From positions 1 through 7,383 of the forward strand of contig JAEMTM010000088.1 in assembly GCA_016462305.1 (NCBI GenBank): a stretch of 7,383 bases of DNA, read 5' to 3'. The stretch is from Sphingomonadaceae bacterium (GTDB taxonomy: Bacteria > Pseudomonadota > Alphaproteobacteria > Sphingomonadales > Sphingomonadaceae). Made by a program: the position numbers and the translations under genes. The notes below the pieces were generated by a model. That model searched no databases. It was not told the DNA's origin and worked only from the letters and a program-made list of their open reading frames with translations. Below, piece after piece: positions 1 to 6,887 of this stretch (its first letter is position 1; each line of letters starts with the position of its first letter).

Positions 1-6
1 ACTAAT

Positions 7-52
7 CGCCCCGGCAGAGTTAGCCTCCTCAATGGCCAACTCCACCGGGGCG
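7..52. repeat. Strong two-tier stem-loop upstream of purC
   Basis: An 8-base arm CGCCCCGG (7-14) is exactly complementary to CCGGGGCG (45-52). Inside it, GAGTT (17-21) pairs with AACTC (38-42) and GCC (23-25) with GGC (34-36). Only one A-C mismatch and a symmetrical 2-base internal loop interrupt the pairing. The apical loop is 8 bases, and the top of the stem plus loop contains CCTCC (24-28), which resembles the anti-Shine-Dalgarno sequence. After the stem comes CATCATTTC, not a clean T-run, so a classical terminator is doubtful. It could end an upstream gene outside the window or be a structured leader of purC, whose start codon lies 30 bases further on. The structure is seen directly; the role is inferred. 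Confidence 0.6.
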
Positions 53-82
53 CATCATTTCAAGCAAAGTCAGGGACCGCAT

Positions 83-862
83 ATGACCCGCCGCCGCAAA
101 ATATACGAAGGCAAGGCCAAGATTCTTTATGAAGGTCCTGAACCCGGCACGTTAATCCAATATTTCAAGGATGACGCCACCGCCTTCAATGCCCAGAAAA
201 AGGGCACAATTTCCGGCAAAGGCGTCATCAACAACCGCGTGTCGGAACATGTCTTTACGCGGCTGAGCCATATCGGCATCCCGACGCACTTCATTCGTCG
301 CCTCAATATGCGCGAACAGTTGATCCGTCAGGTTGAGATCGTCCCCATAGAGGTCATCGTGCGCAACGTGGCCGCCGGTTCCTTGTCCAAACGCCTTGGT
401 ATCGAAGAAGGCACGCCGCTTCCGCATACCTTGCTCGAATATTGTTACAAGGACGACAGCCTTGGCGACCCATTGGTCGCAGAGGAGCATATCGCCTGCT
501 TTGGTTGGGCGACGCAGGAGGAAATGCAGGACATTTCGTCCATGGCGATCCGCATCAATGACTTCATGTGCGGTATGTTTGCCGCCATCGGCATCCGGCT
601 TGTGGACTTCAAACTTGAATTTGGGCGCTTGTTCGATGGCGATTTTTCGCGAATCATCCTTGCCGACGAAATCAGCCCCGATGGTTGCCGCTTGTGGGAC
701 ATTGAAACCGGCGAGAAGCTGGACAAGGATCGGTTCCGCCGTGACCTTGGCGGCGAGGCAGAAGCCTATCAAGAAGTCGCCCGCCGCCTTGGCTTGATGC
801 CGGATGAAAGCGAAGGGGCGGTGCTCGATATGGTCAGCCACCGATTGCGCAAAGGAAAGTGA
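83..862 (+). CDS. purC: Phosphoribosylaminoimidazole-succinocarboxamide synthase (SAICAR synthase)
   Basis: This cytoplasmic enzyme of de novo purine synthesis joins CAIR and aspartate, using ATP, to form SAICAR. The 259-residue protein has the usual bacterial length. The N-terminal KIYEGKAKILY (6-16) is the family's nucleotide-binding opening, followed by KDDATAFN (29-36). The two classic signatures are present: IVPIEVIVRNVAAGS (86-100) and LVDFKLEFG (173-181). LADEISPDGCRLWD (193-206) follows, as expected. I chose the ATG at 83 because an AGGGA ribosome site (72-76) sits six bases before it and homologues begin close to this RRKIYEGKAK segment. An in-frame ATG at 32 would add 17 residues of no known similarity, lies inside the stem-loop and has no ribosome site. 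The M16 peptidase gene follows after 60 bases on the same strand. All expected motifs are intact. Confidence 0.96.
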   Translation: MTRRRKIYEGKAKILYEGPEPGTLIQYFKDDATAFNAQKKGTISGKGVINNRVSEHVFTRLSHIGIPTHFIRRLNMREQLIRQVEIVPIEVIVRNVAAGSLSKRLGIEEGTPLPHTLLEYCYKDDSLGDPLVAEEHIACFGWATQEEMQDISSMAIRINDFMCGMFAAIGIRLVDFKLEFGRLFDGDFSRIILADEISPDGCRLWDIETGEKLDKDRFRRDLGGEAEAYQEVARRLGLMPDESEGAVLDMVSHRLRKGK

Positions 863-922
863 ATCAATAATTTACTCAAGAATATATTGCACTGTCCAAG
901 TTTTTGCGGAAGAACATAGCGT

Positions 923-3781
923 ATGAGAATCGCGCTTAACCTTCTATCTGCAGTTGCAATCTTTTTTGCTGGAGCGACATCCTCGCTTGCCGCGCCAGCA
1001 GAGCGGACTCAGCCGTGGAACGCCGAGACATCCGACCTCGAACCGGACGCCAGCATCATTTACGGGCGGCTACCCAATGGTCTGCGCTACGCCATTCGTC
1101 CGAATCAGCGTCCGCAGAACCAGGTGCTGGTACGCATGACCATCGACTTCGGCTCCGCGGCGGAGGCGGAGGACGAGCAGGGTCTTGCCCATTTCATCGA
1201 ACATATGGCCTTTAACGGCAGTACCAATGTGCCTGAGGGCGAAATGGTCAAAATGCTTGAACGGCTTGGCCTGTCCTTTGGTGCCGATACCAACGCCTCG
1301 ACTGGCTATACGCGAACGGAGTATAAATTAGACTTGCCAAAGTCGGACCCGCGTCTGATTGAACGTGCGCTGTTTTTGATGCGTGAGACGGCGCGCGAAA
1401 TATCGTTCAACCCGGCAGCTATTGACCGCGAGCGCGGGATTATTTTGGCGGAAAAAAGCGCGCGCGAAAATTTTGGTTTTCAAAGCGGACGTGCGGCGAA
1501 CAACCTGTTTTACCCGGGCACTTTTTACGCCACGCGTTACCCCATCGGCACCACCGATGTCATTCAATCGGCACCTGCGGAGCGGATGCGCGCGCTGTAT
1601 CGCAAATATTATCGCCCGGACCGCATCAAAATCATTGTCGTTGGTCCGGTAGACCCGGTTGCCATTGAACGCGAATTGGTGGCGAAATTCGCCGACTGGC
1701 GCGTGGACGCGCCGCCATTAGGTGCAATTGACCAATGCAGCCTGAATACTGCCCGCGGTTTATCCGCGCAAAGTTTCGTGCATCCCGAAATTACCGAAGG
1801 CATTAGCATTCAGCAGTTTTTGCAGGATAAATTCCGGCCTGACACCTTAAATCGCGGGATGATTGAGCTCAAAATGGACATCGCAAGCGCGATCATATCA
1901 CGCCGCATGACGCGCCGATCCCGCGAAGAAGACATGCCGTTTTTAGGTGGAGGTGTGAATTTCAACTTCGGTCTGTGCGACCAATATGCAACCATCAGCT
2001 ATGGCGTCGCGGGTAAGGACGGCAGTTGGCGCTCATTGCTCGCCTTTACCGAGCAAACTGTTCGCCAAGCCGTGGAATATGGGTTTGAAGAATCCGAGAT
2101 TGCCGAACAGATAAAGCGTCTGGACGCACAATATGAAAATGCCGCCAAAGATGAAGGTACCGAATCGAGTGAAGCAATTGCAAGCGCCTTGGTCAGTCTG
2201 GATGACGACGTGTACAACTCGGACAAATATCGCCAGTTGTTGTGGCGACAGATACGCCCGTTTATAACACAGGCGGCGATCACTTCCGAATTTGCATTTT
2301 GGTTCCGCCAAATGGATCGACCGCAGATTTTCCTGACAACAAAGCAGAGCGCGGCTATTCCCGAGAATGAAATAGTGGCCGCTTATGCCGTCAGTCGGGG
2401 CACGCCAATCGCTGCACCGATGGCGCGGGCGGCGTCGAATTTTGCTTACACAGACTTCGGCCCCGGCGGAGCTGTCATTGCCGACAAGACCATTGCAGAC
2501 TTGGGCATTCGTACCATCCGCTTTGCCAATGGCGTATTGCTGAACCTCAAAAAAACCGATTTTGAAGACAATCGAGTCCGCTATTCGCTGCGCATTGATG
2601 GTGGCCAGCTGCATTTTGGCAAGGAAAATGGCGTCTTGACCACATTTATGTCGGCAACTTATGTGTCCGGCGGCCTTGAATCGCATGATATTGAAGATTT
2701 GCGATCCATCTTGGCAGGAACAACTGTGTCCCCCGCATTCGGCGTTGCCGATAGATATTTTGGCGCAGCCGGTGCCGTCGCACCCGCCGATTTGGAACGC
2801 CAGTTGCAAGTCATGGCAGCTTTTGCCACCCATCCGGGCTATTCGGAAAATGCGCTTCGCCTGTTTCGCCGTCCGCTGCCCGAATTATATGCGCGATTGG
2901 ACGCTGTTCCGGGGTCTGCGCTTGGGGTCGCCATGTCGAACATCATGACCGATGATGATCCGCGTTTTGCGCTTCCGCCTCTCAAGGTCCTACAGGGTGC
3001 AGATTTTGCGATGCTAAAGACGGTGTTGGGCGACGCATTAAAACAAAATCGTTTAGAAATCGCATTGGTCGGCGACTTGGATGAAGAAGCGGCCATCGCG
3101 GCTGTTGCCCGCAGTTTTGGAGCGCTCCCGACGCGCGCCGGTGACGGGAAGGATTATAGCGCGCAACTTCAACCGGGCTGGAGCGCAAAGCGTGGGAATT
3201 TTGATATTCCCCATAATGGTGAGGCGAACCAGTTGGCGTGGAGCCGCGTGTGGACGACCACGGGTGATAATGACCAGAAAATGACGCAGTCCATGAATCT
3301 TCTGGCCCGCGTTGCGACGCTGCGTCTGACCGATGAATTGCGCGAGAAATTGGGCGCAACTTATGGCGTGTCCGCGCAGTCCGACATGTCCAACCTATAT
3401 CCGCAGCGGGGCACATTTTCCGTATCTACCGCTGGCGACCCCAAAGATATTGCGACGATAGAATCGACCGTCGACCAAGTCATATCGGCGTTGGTAAAGT
3501 CACCGGTTGATCCCGACGTGTTCGAACGGGCCCGCAAACCCGTGCTTGAAAGCTACGCCGATTGGAAAAAGCAAAACAACACTTGGCTGGACATCGTGGC
3601 AGAGGCGCAGACAAACCCAGATAGGCTCAACCGTTTCCGAGAGAGTGAAGCCAATTTTGCGTCGATAACCACGCAGGACCTGTGGGCATTGGCCAAGCAA
3701 TATTTGAGCAAAACTGCCGAGTTCACATTCCGCGCACTACCAGATGAAATGGTCAATGCGGGCGCAAAATCCGCCGAATGA
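923..3781 (+). CDS. Secreted M16 family zinc metallopeptidase (PqqL-like, two-repeat)
   Basis: This is a 952-residue zinc peptidase of the pitrilysin/insulinase (M16) family, probably periplasmic. Residues 1-23 form a signal peptide: a short basic start, a hydrophobic core, then SLA before the likely cut at 23/24. There is no lipobox cysteine. The inverted zinc motif HFIEH occupies residues 90-94 (ligands H90 and H94, catalytic E93). DRERGIILAEK places the assisting E170 and the third ligand E177, spaced as in insulin-degrading enzyme. A first M16 C-terminal-type domain starts near residue 215 (MRALYRKYYRPDRIKIIVVG). The second half (about 540-940) repeats the fold without a zinc motif but keeps the conserved R807/Y814 pair in LREKLGATYGV, typical of substrate binding. 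Length and layout match E. coli PqqL (about 930 residues). The start is supported by GGAAGAA (908-914) eight bases before the ATG. The substrate is unknown. It may be co-transcribed with purC, since I see no convincing promoter or terminator in the 60-base gap. Confidence 0.92.
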   Translation: MRIALNLLSAVAIFFAGATSSLAAPAERTQPWNAETSDLEPDASIIYGRLPNGLRYAIRPNQRPQNQVLVRMTIDFGSAAEAEDEQGLAHFIEHMAFNGSTNVPEGEMVKMLERLGLSFGADTNASTGYTRTEYKLDLPKSDPRLIERALFLMRETAREISFNPAAIDRERGIILAEKSARENFGFQSGRAANNLFYPGTFYATRYPIGTTDVIQSAPAERMRALYRKYYRPDRIKIIVVGPVDPVAIERELVAKFADWRVDAPPLGAIDQCSLNTARGLSAQSFVHPEITEGISIQQFLQDKFRPDTLNRGMIELKMDIASAIISRRMTRRSREEDMPFLGGGVNFNFGLCDQYATISYGVAGKDGSWRSLLAFTEQTVRQAVEYGFEESEIAEQIKRLDAQYENAAKDEGTESSEAIASALVSLDDDVYNSDKYRQLLWRQIRPFITQAAITSEFAFWFRQMDRPQIFLTTKQSAAIPENEIVAAYAVSRGTPIAAPMARAASNFAYTDFGPGGAVIADKTIADLGIRTIRFANGVLLNLKKTDFEDNRVRYSLRIDGGQLHFGKENGVLTTFMSATYVSGGLESHDIEDLRSILAGTTVSPAFGVADRYFGAAGAVAPADLERQLQVMAAFATHPGYSENALRLFRRPLPELYARLDAVPGSALGVAMSNIMTDDDPRFALPPLKVLQGADFAMLKTVLGDALKQNRLEIALVGDLDEEAAIAAVARSFGALPTRAGDGKDYSAQLQPGWSAKRGNFDIPHNGEANQLAWSRVWTTTGDNDQKMTQSMNLLARVATLRLTDELREKLGATYGVSAQSDMSNLYPQRGTFSVSTAGDPKDIATIESTVDQVISALVKSPVDPDVFERARKPVLESYADWKKQNNTWLDIVAEAQTNPDRLNRFRESEANFASITTQDLWALAKQYLSKTAEFTFRALPDEMVNAGAKSAE

Positions 3782-3808
3782 TATTTCAAACTATTTCGTG
3801 TGGATACT

Positions 3809-3823
3809 GGTGGTTCACCTTTT
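3809..3823 (+). terminator. Possible weak terminator in the convergent gap
   Basis: GGTG (3809-3812) and CACC (3816-3819) form a 4-base-pair stem with a 3-base loop, followed by TTTT (3820-3823). It lies 28 bases after the stop of the M16 peptidase gene and touches the last codon of the opposing gene. The stem is very short for an intrinsic terminator, so this is only a candidate. On the minus strand no T-run follows the stem, so it would not serve the convergent gene. Confidence 0.25.
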
Positions 3824-6156
3824 CAAAAAAGCGCGGCCATGGCATCAATAATCGCCGCAGAGTCGAGCCGATATTCGCTGTATAAGTCAGGCAAATCCCC
3901 CGTCTGACCGAAACGATCCGTGCCCAGCGGGCTGACACGCAGACCATGCACACCGCCCAGCCAGGACAGAGCGCCGGGGGAACCGTCAATCACCGTCACA
4001 ATGCCAGCGCCGGGTGCCAATATGGATAACAAATCCTCCACATGACATGTTTGCGGGTTCCGGTCTGTCCAGCGCGCAGCCTTGCTCGCGGACCATTCAC
4101 GATGCAGCACATCGGGCGAGGTCACGTTCAAAACGCCTAAACCGGGAATATCATCCAGCATTTGTGCATAAGCTGCCAACACCTCAGGCGCGATGGCCCC
4201 TGTAAATGCGATAGCCGCCTCTGCGCCTGCCGTGGGTGGCCGCAGCCAATATCCACCTTTGAGAGCATCCGCCTCCCAATCCGTATTGGCCCGTTCGACT
4301 TGCGCGACCTGACGCGTACTCAACCGCAGATAGACAGAGCTTCCCTCCGGCTTTTGCAGATATTCAAACGCCCACCGCATGAATAAAGCAACTTCATCGG
4401 CATAAGCAGGTTCAAAATAGGCAAGGCCCGGCTGCCCCATGCCAATCAACGGCGTGTTAATAGACTGATGCGCGCCGCCCTCCGGCCCTAAAGTCAAGCC
4501 GGACGGCGTTCCGACCAGCAGAAAACGCGCATCGGAATAGCAACCATAATTCAGCGCATCGAGACCACGGGCGATGAATGGATCATACACCGTACCAACC
4601 GGAATAAGGCGCGTACCGAAATGCGGCGCAGCCAGCCCAAGCGACGTCAGCAGCAAGAAAAAATTATTCTCCGCAATCCCCAGTTCAATATGCTGACCCG
4701 CCGCATGTGCGGCCCATTTCTGGGCGGACGGAATTTTGGCCTCACGGAATATATCGGCGACGTCGGACCGTCGAAACAGCCCGCGTTGGTTCACAAAACC
4801 GCCGAGATTGGTTGTCTGCGTCACATCCGGCGCAGTGGTCACGATCCGGTCTGCCAGCTCTTCGGATGATTTGGCAAGATCGAGAAGTATGTTGCCAAAT
4901 GCCGCCTGCGTTGATTGCACATCGCCCGACGGAACTGCGAAGCGGGCGGGGACATGTATCTGCGGCGATACTGGCTCTTCCGGCTTGGCGGCAAGAACGC
5001 TGTCCCCGATGAAATTTTTGAGCCGTGCCGCCATATTGCCGCCAAGACCCGCAAATGGTTCCCACTCTTGGCCTGCCTCAATGCCCATGGATATACGAAG
5101 CTGATCAATCTGACCGGGGTTCATCATCCCCGAATGATTGTCCTTATGCCCCGCCAGCGGTAGGCCATAACCCTTGACCGTATAGGCAATGAACAAGGTG
5201 GGCCGTTCATCATCGGCACTGTCAAAGGCATCCATCAATGATTCGATGCAATGCCCACCCAGATTGGTCATCAATGCGGCCAGACCGTCGTCTTCAAAAC
5301 TATCGAGCAGTTTCTTCACATGCGGTTTGCCGCCAATATCGGCCGTCAGGCGCGCCCGCCAAGCCGCACCGCCCTGATATGTGAGAACGGCGAATTCCGC
5401 ATTGGGGCAATTTTCGATCCAGTCCTCCAGCGATCTCCCGCCGGGCCGGGCGAAAGCTGCACGTTGCAGCTTGCCATGCTTTAAGGTGATAACCCGCCAT
5501 CCCATGGTTTCGAAAATATCGTCAAAGCGCCGAAACATCCGGTCTGCCGTCGTGCTGTCGAGCGATTGCCGGTTATAGTCGACCACCCACCAGCAGTTCC
5601 GGATGTCGTGCTTATACCCTTCAATTAGGCATTCGTAGATATTGCCTTCATCCAGCTCAGCATCGCCCATCAACGAAATCATCCGGCCTGCATTGCGCTC
5701 GTCTATCGATCCATGCGCAATCAAATAGTCCTGAACCAGACTTGAAAAGGCGGTAATCGCAACACCCAAACCTACAGAACCCGTGGAGAAATCCACCGGA
5801 ATTTTATCCTTTGTCCGGGACGGATAGCTTTGTGCGCCGCCCAGGGCGCGAAACTGTTGCAATTGTTCCAGCGACTGATTGCCCAATAGATAATGGATCG
5901 CTTGCAGCAAAGGCCCCGCATGTGGTTTGACGGAAACCTTGTCATTCGGGCGCAGCGCATGAAAATAAAGCGCCGCCATAATCGCCGTCATCGACGCACA
6001 GCTTGCCTGATGCCCGCCGACCTTCAACCCGTCCCGCTTTGGCCGGATATGGTTGGCATTGTGCACAATCCAAGAGGCCAGCCAACGCAACCGCACGTCG
6101 AGCGTTTCGATTGCTGCTATTTTCTCTTCACGCCTGTCGGCGACAATGTTGGCCAT
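3823..6156 (-). CDS. Short AceE/MdeB-like thiamine-diphosphate enzyme (2-oxo acid dehydrogenase E1 or transketolase-like)
   Basis: The 777-residue cytoplasmic protein belongs to the thiamine-diphosphate transketolase superfamily, nearest to homodimeric pyruvate dehydrogenase E1 (AceE). The cofactor motif is GDAELDEGN (164-172) through DYNRQ (193-197). Active-site histidines known in E. coli AceE have counterparts: H49 (GGHQ), H79 (KPHAGP), H341 (KDNHSG) and H563 (GGAHQS). E494 (LGIAENN) fits the glutamate that activates the cofactor. SGLTLGPEGGAHQS (552-565) and the C-terminal LGTDRFGQTGDLPDL (744-758) follow AceE closely. E. coli AceE has 887 residues. Here about 57 N-terminal residues, the E2-docking region, and the C-terminal tail are absent. 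No E2 or E3 gene is visible nearby. The minus-strand start ATG has a modest GGAAAA-type site about seven bases upstream. It is divergent from an Lrp-type regulator gene, which suggests control by an amino acid or keto acid. A role in 2-oxobutyrate or pyruvate oxidation, as for MdeB, is plausible but not proven; automated annotation may call it transketolase. Confidence 0.8.
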   Translation of the reverse strand: MANIVADRREEKIAAIETLDVRLRWLASWIVHNANHIRPKRDGLKVGGHQASCASMTAIMAALYFHALRPNDKVSVKPHAGPLLQAIHYLLGNQSLEQLQQFRALGGAQSYPSRTKDKIPVDFSTGSVGLGVAITAFSSLVQDYLIAHGSIDERNAGRMISLMGDAELDEGNIYECLIEGYKHDIRNCWWVVDYNRQSLDSTTADRMFRRFDDIFETMGWRVITLKHGKLQRAAFARPGGRSLEDWIENCPNAEFAVLTYQGGAAWRARLTADIGGKPHVKKLLDSFEDDGLAALMTNLGGHCIESLMDAFDSADDERPTLFIAYTVKGYGLPLAGHKDNHSGMMNPGQIDQLRISMGIEAGQEWEPFAGLGGNMAARLKNFIGDSVLAAKPEEPVSPQIHVPARFAVPSGDVQSTQAAFGNILLDLAKSSEELADRIVTTAPDVTQTTNLGGFVNQRGLFRRSDVADIFREAKIPSAQKWAAHAAGQHIELGIAENNFFLLLTSLGLAAPHFGTRLIPVGTVYDPFIARGLDALNYGCYSDARFLLVGTPSGLTLGPEGGAHQSINTPLIGMGQPGLAYFEPAYADEVALFMRWAFEYLQKPEGSSVYLRLSTRQVAQVERANTDWEADALKGGYWLRPPTAGAEAAIAFTGAIAPEVLAAYAQMLDDIPGLGVLNVTSPDVLHREWSASKAARWTDRNPQTCHVEDLLSILAPGAGIVTVIDGSPGALSWLGGVHGLRVSPLGTDRFGQTGDLPDLYSEYRLDSAAIIDAMAALF

Positions 6157-6284
6157 GGCTGTTTTCCGCTTGAATCAAAGCAGGACTGTAGCCACCAGTT
6201 CCCAGCATGTCCTTGCGTATCATACCGGTTGATGCCATATTCTTTGATAGATTATGCTGAAATTTATTGAATGTGATATATAAT
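6157..6284. promoter_or_regulatory. Divergent control region between the E1-like gene and the Lrp-type regulator gene
   Basis: This 128-base gap separates two start codons that point away from each other, so it must hold the promoters of both genes. The half nearest the regulator (from about 6236) is clearly AT-rich, as is common for Lrp-family binding regions. A dyad with arms ATCA (6219-6222) and TGAT (6230-6233) flanks ACCGGT (6224-6229). It overlaps the -35 element of the regulator promoter and a TATGAT-like -10 for the minus-strand gene (complement of 6219-6224), for which I find no good -35. Binding there could repress both directions. The dyad is seen directly; operator function is inferred from Lrp-family habit of self-regulation and control of a divergent neighbour. 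Confidence 0.45.
6229..6258 (+). promoter_or_regulatory. Candidate sigma70-type promoter of the Lrp-family gene
   Basis: TTGATG (6229-6234) and TATGCT (6253-6258) stand 18 bases apart and resemble the -35 and -10 consensus. A start of transcription near 6265 would leave a leader of about 20 bases before the ATG at 6285. A second, perfect TATAAT (6279-6284) abuts the start codon but has no good -35, and transcripts from it would begin inside the coding region. Confidence 0.4.
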
Positions 6285-6767
6285 ATGCCAAAAAATAACC
6301 TAGATACAATTGACCGCAAGATCATCGATTGTCTTCAATCAGATGGCCGAATGTCCAATCAGGAACTGTCCGAACGGGTCGGCTTATCGCCCAGCCCCTG
6401 TCTGCGCCGGGTACGCCAGTTGGAATCCGACGGCACTATTACGCATTATGTCGCTTTAGTTGACCCTGATAAGGTCGGCCTCTCCGTCACGGCATTTGTC
6501 CGCGTGCGCCTTGATCAACAGGGTGATCGTCATTTGGAAGATTTTGAGACGGCCGTCGCCAGCTTTCCCGAGGTCATGGAATGTTATCTGATGACGGGTG
6601 AGGCAGATTATCAATTGCGCATATTGGTCGCATCCTTAACGCAATTTGAGGATTTTCTGCGCCATCGGCTGACCCGGGTGAAGGGTGTTGCCAATGTTAC
6701 CACCAGTTTTGCGCTTCGGCCTGTCATCTACAAGACATCAGTTCCCACTTTGGAATGCCGCATATGA
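6285..6767 (+). CDS. Lrp/AsnC family transcriptional regulator
   Basis: This 160-residue protein has the standard size and layout of the leucine-responsive regulator family. The N-terminal winged helix-turn-helix covers about residues 5-60, with LDTIDRKIIDCLQSDGR at 6-22 and the helix-turn-helix around 24-43 (recognition part SPSPCLRRV). A linker leads to the ligand-binding RAM domain (about 67-148), with the effector-pocket motif TGEADYQLRI at 104-113. Such proteins assemble as dimers to octamers and sense amino acids or related acids. I chose ATG 6285 because it gives the usual family N-terminus, although no clear ribosome site precedes it. In-frame TTG (6267) and GTG (6273) would add a few AT-coded residues. 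It is divergent from the E1-like gene and 120 bases upstream of an aminotransferase gene, so it probably controls one or both as well as itself. Similar arrangements include MdeR of Pseudomonas. The ligand cannot be told from sequence. Confidence 0.93.
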   Translation: MPKNNLDTIDRKIIDCLQSDGRMSNQELSERVGLSPSPCLRRVRQLESDGTITHYVALVDPDKVGLSVTAFVRVRLDQQGDRHLEDFETAVASFPEVMECYLMTGEADYQLRILVASLTQFEDFLRHRLTRVKGVANVTTSFALRPVIYKTSVPTLECRI

Positions 6768-6821
6768 TCGCGCAGCGGCTGGCAAATGAGGCCCAACTAA
6801 AATTTTCCGGACACAACAATC

Positions 6822-6835
6822 TTTTCAATCGAAAA
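6822..6835. repeat. Small inverted repeat upstream of the aminotransferase gene
   Basis: TTTTC (6822-6826) and GAAAA (6831-6835) are perfect inverted arms around AATC. A further ATTTTC at 6802-6807 is the inverse of GAAAAT at 6831-6836. These AT-rich dyads lie in the 120-base gap (6768-6887) that probably carries the aminotransferase promoter. They could be a regulator-binding site, for example for the adjacent Lrp-type protein, but such short repeats also arise by chance. Confidence 0.3.
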
Positions 6836-6857
6836 TGACGGTAATAGGGTCGCATAA

Positions 6858-6869
6858 GGGCTAAAGCCC
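6858..6869 (+). other. Small GC hairpin just before the aminotransferase ribosome site
   Basis: GGGC (6858-6861) pairs with GCCC (6866-6869) around TAAA; a fifth T-A pair is possible only with a 2-base loop. No T-run follows, so it is not an intrinsic terminator. It ends eight bases before the GGAG ribosome site (6877-6880) and would lie in the messenger leader, where it might affect initiation or stability. Confidence 0.35.
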
Positions 6870-6887
6870 CGTTCCTGGAGTGACGTG

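Noticed and set aside
32..82. N-terminal extension of purC from the upstream ATG
   Set aside because: It runs through the stem-loop, has no ribosome site and adds residues not expected in the family, whereas the ATG at 83 has an AGGGA site at good spacing.
152..841. 229-residue open frame antisense to purC
   Set aside because: It mirrors a clearly functional conserved gene, has no recognisable domain, and long antisense frames are common opposite codon-biased genes.
863..922. Possible separate promoter of the M16 peptidase gene (TATATT near 883)
   Set aside because: No acceptable -35 element lies at proper spacing, so I could not support a promoter beyond a generally AT-rich gap.
2033..2833. 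266-residue open frame antisense to the M16 peptidase gene
   Set aside because: It lies wholly opposite a well-supported gene, with no recognisable motif or convincing start signals.
6128..6325. Short minus-strand frame across the divergent gap
   Set aside because: It overlaps the starts of both flanking genes in another frame and shows no coding character; the region is better explained as promoters.
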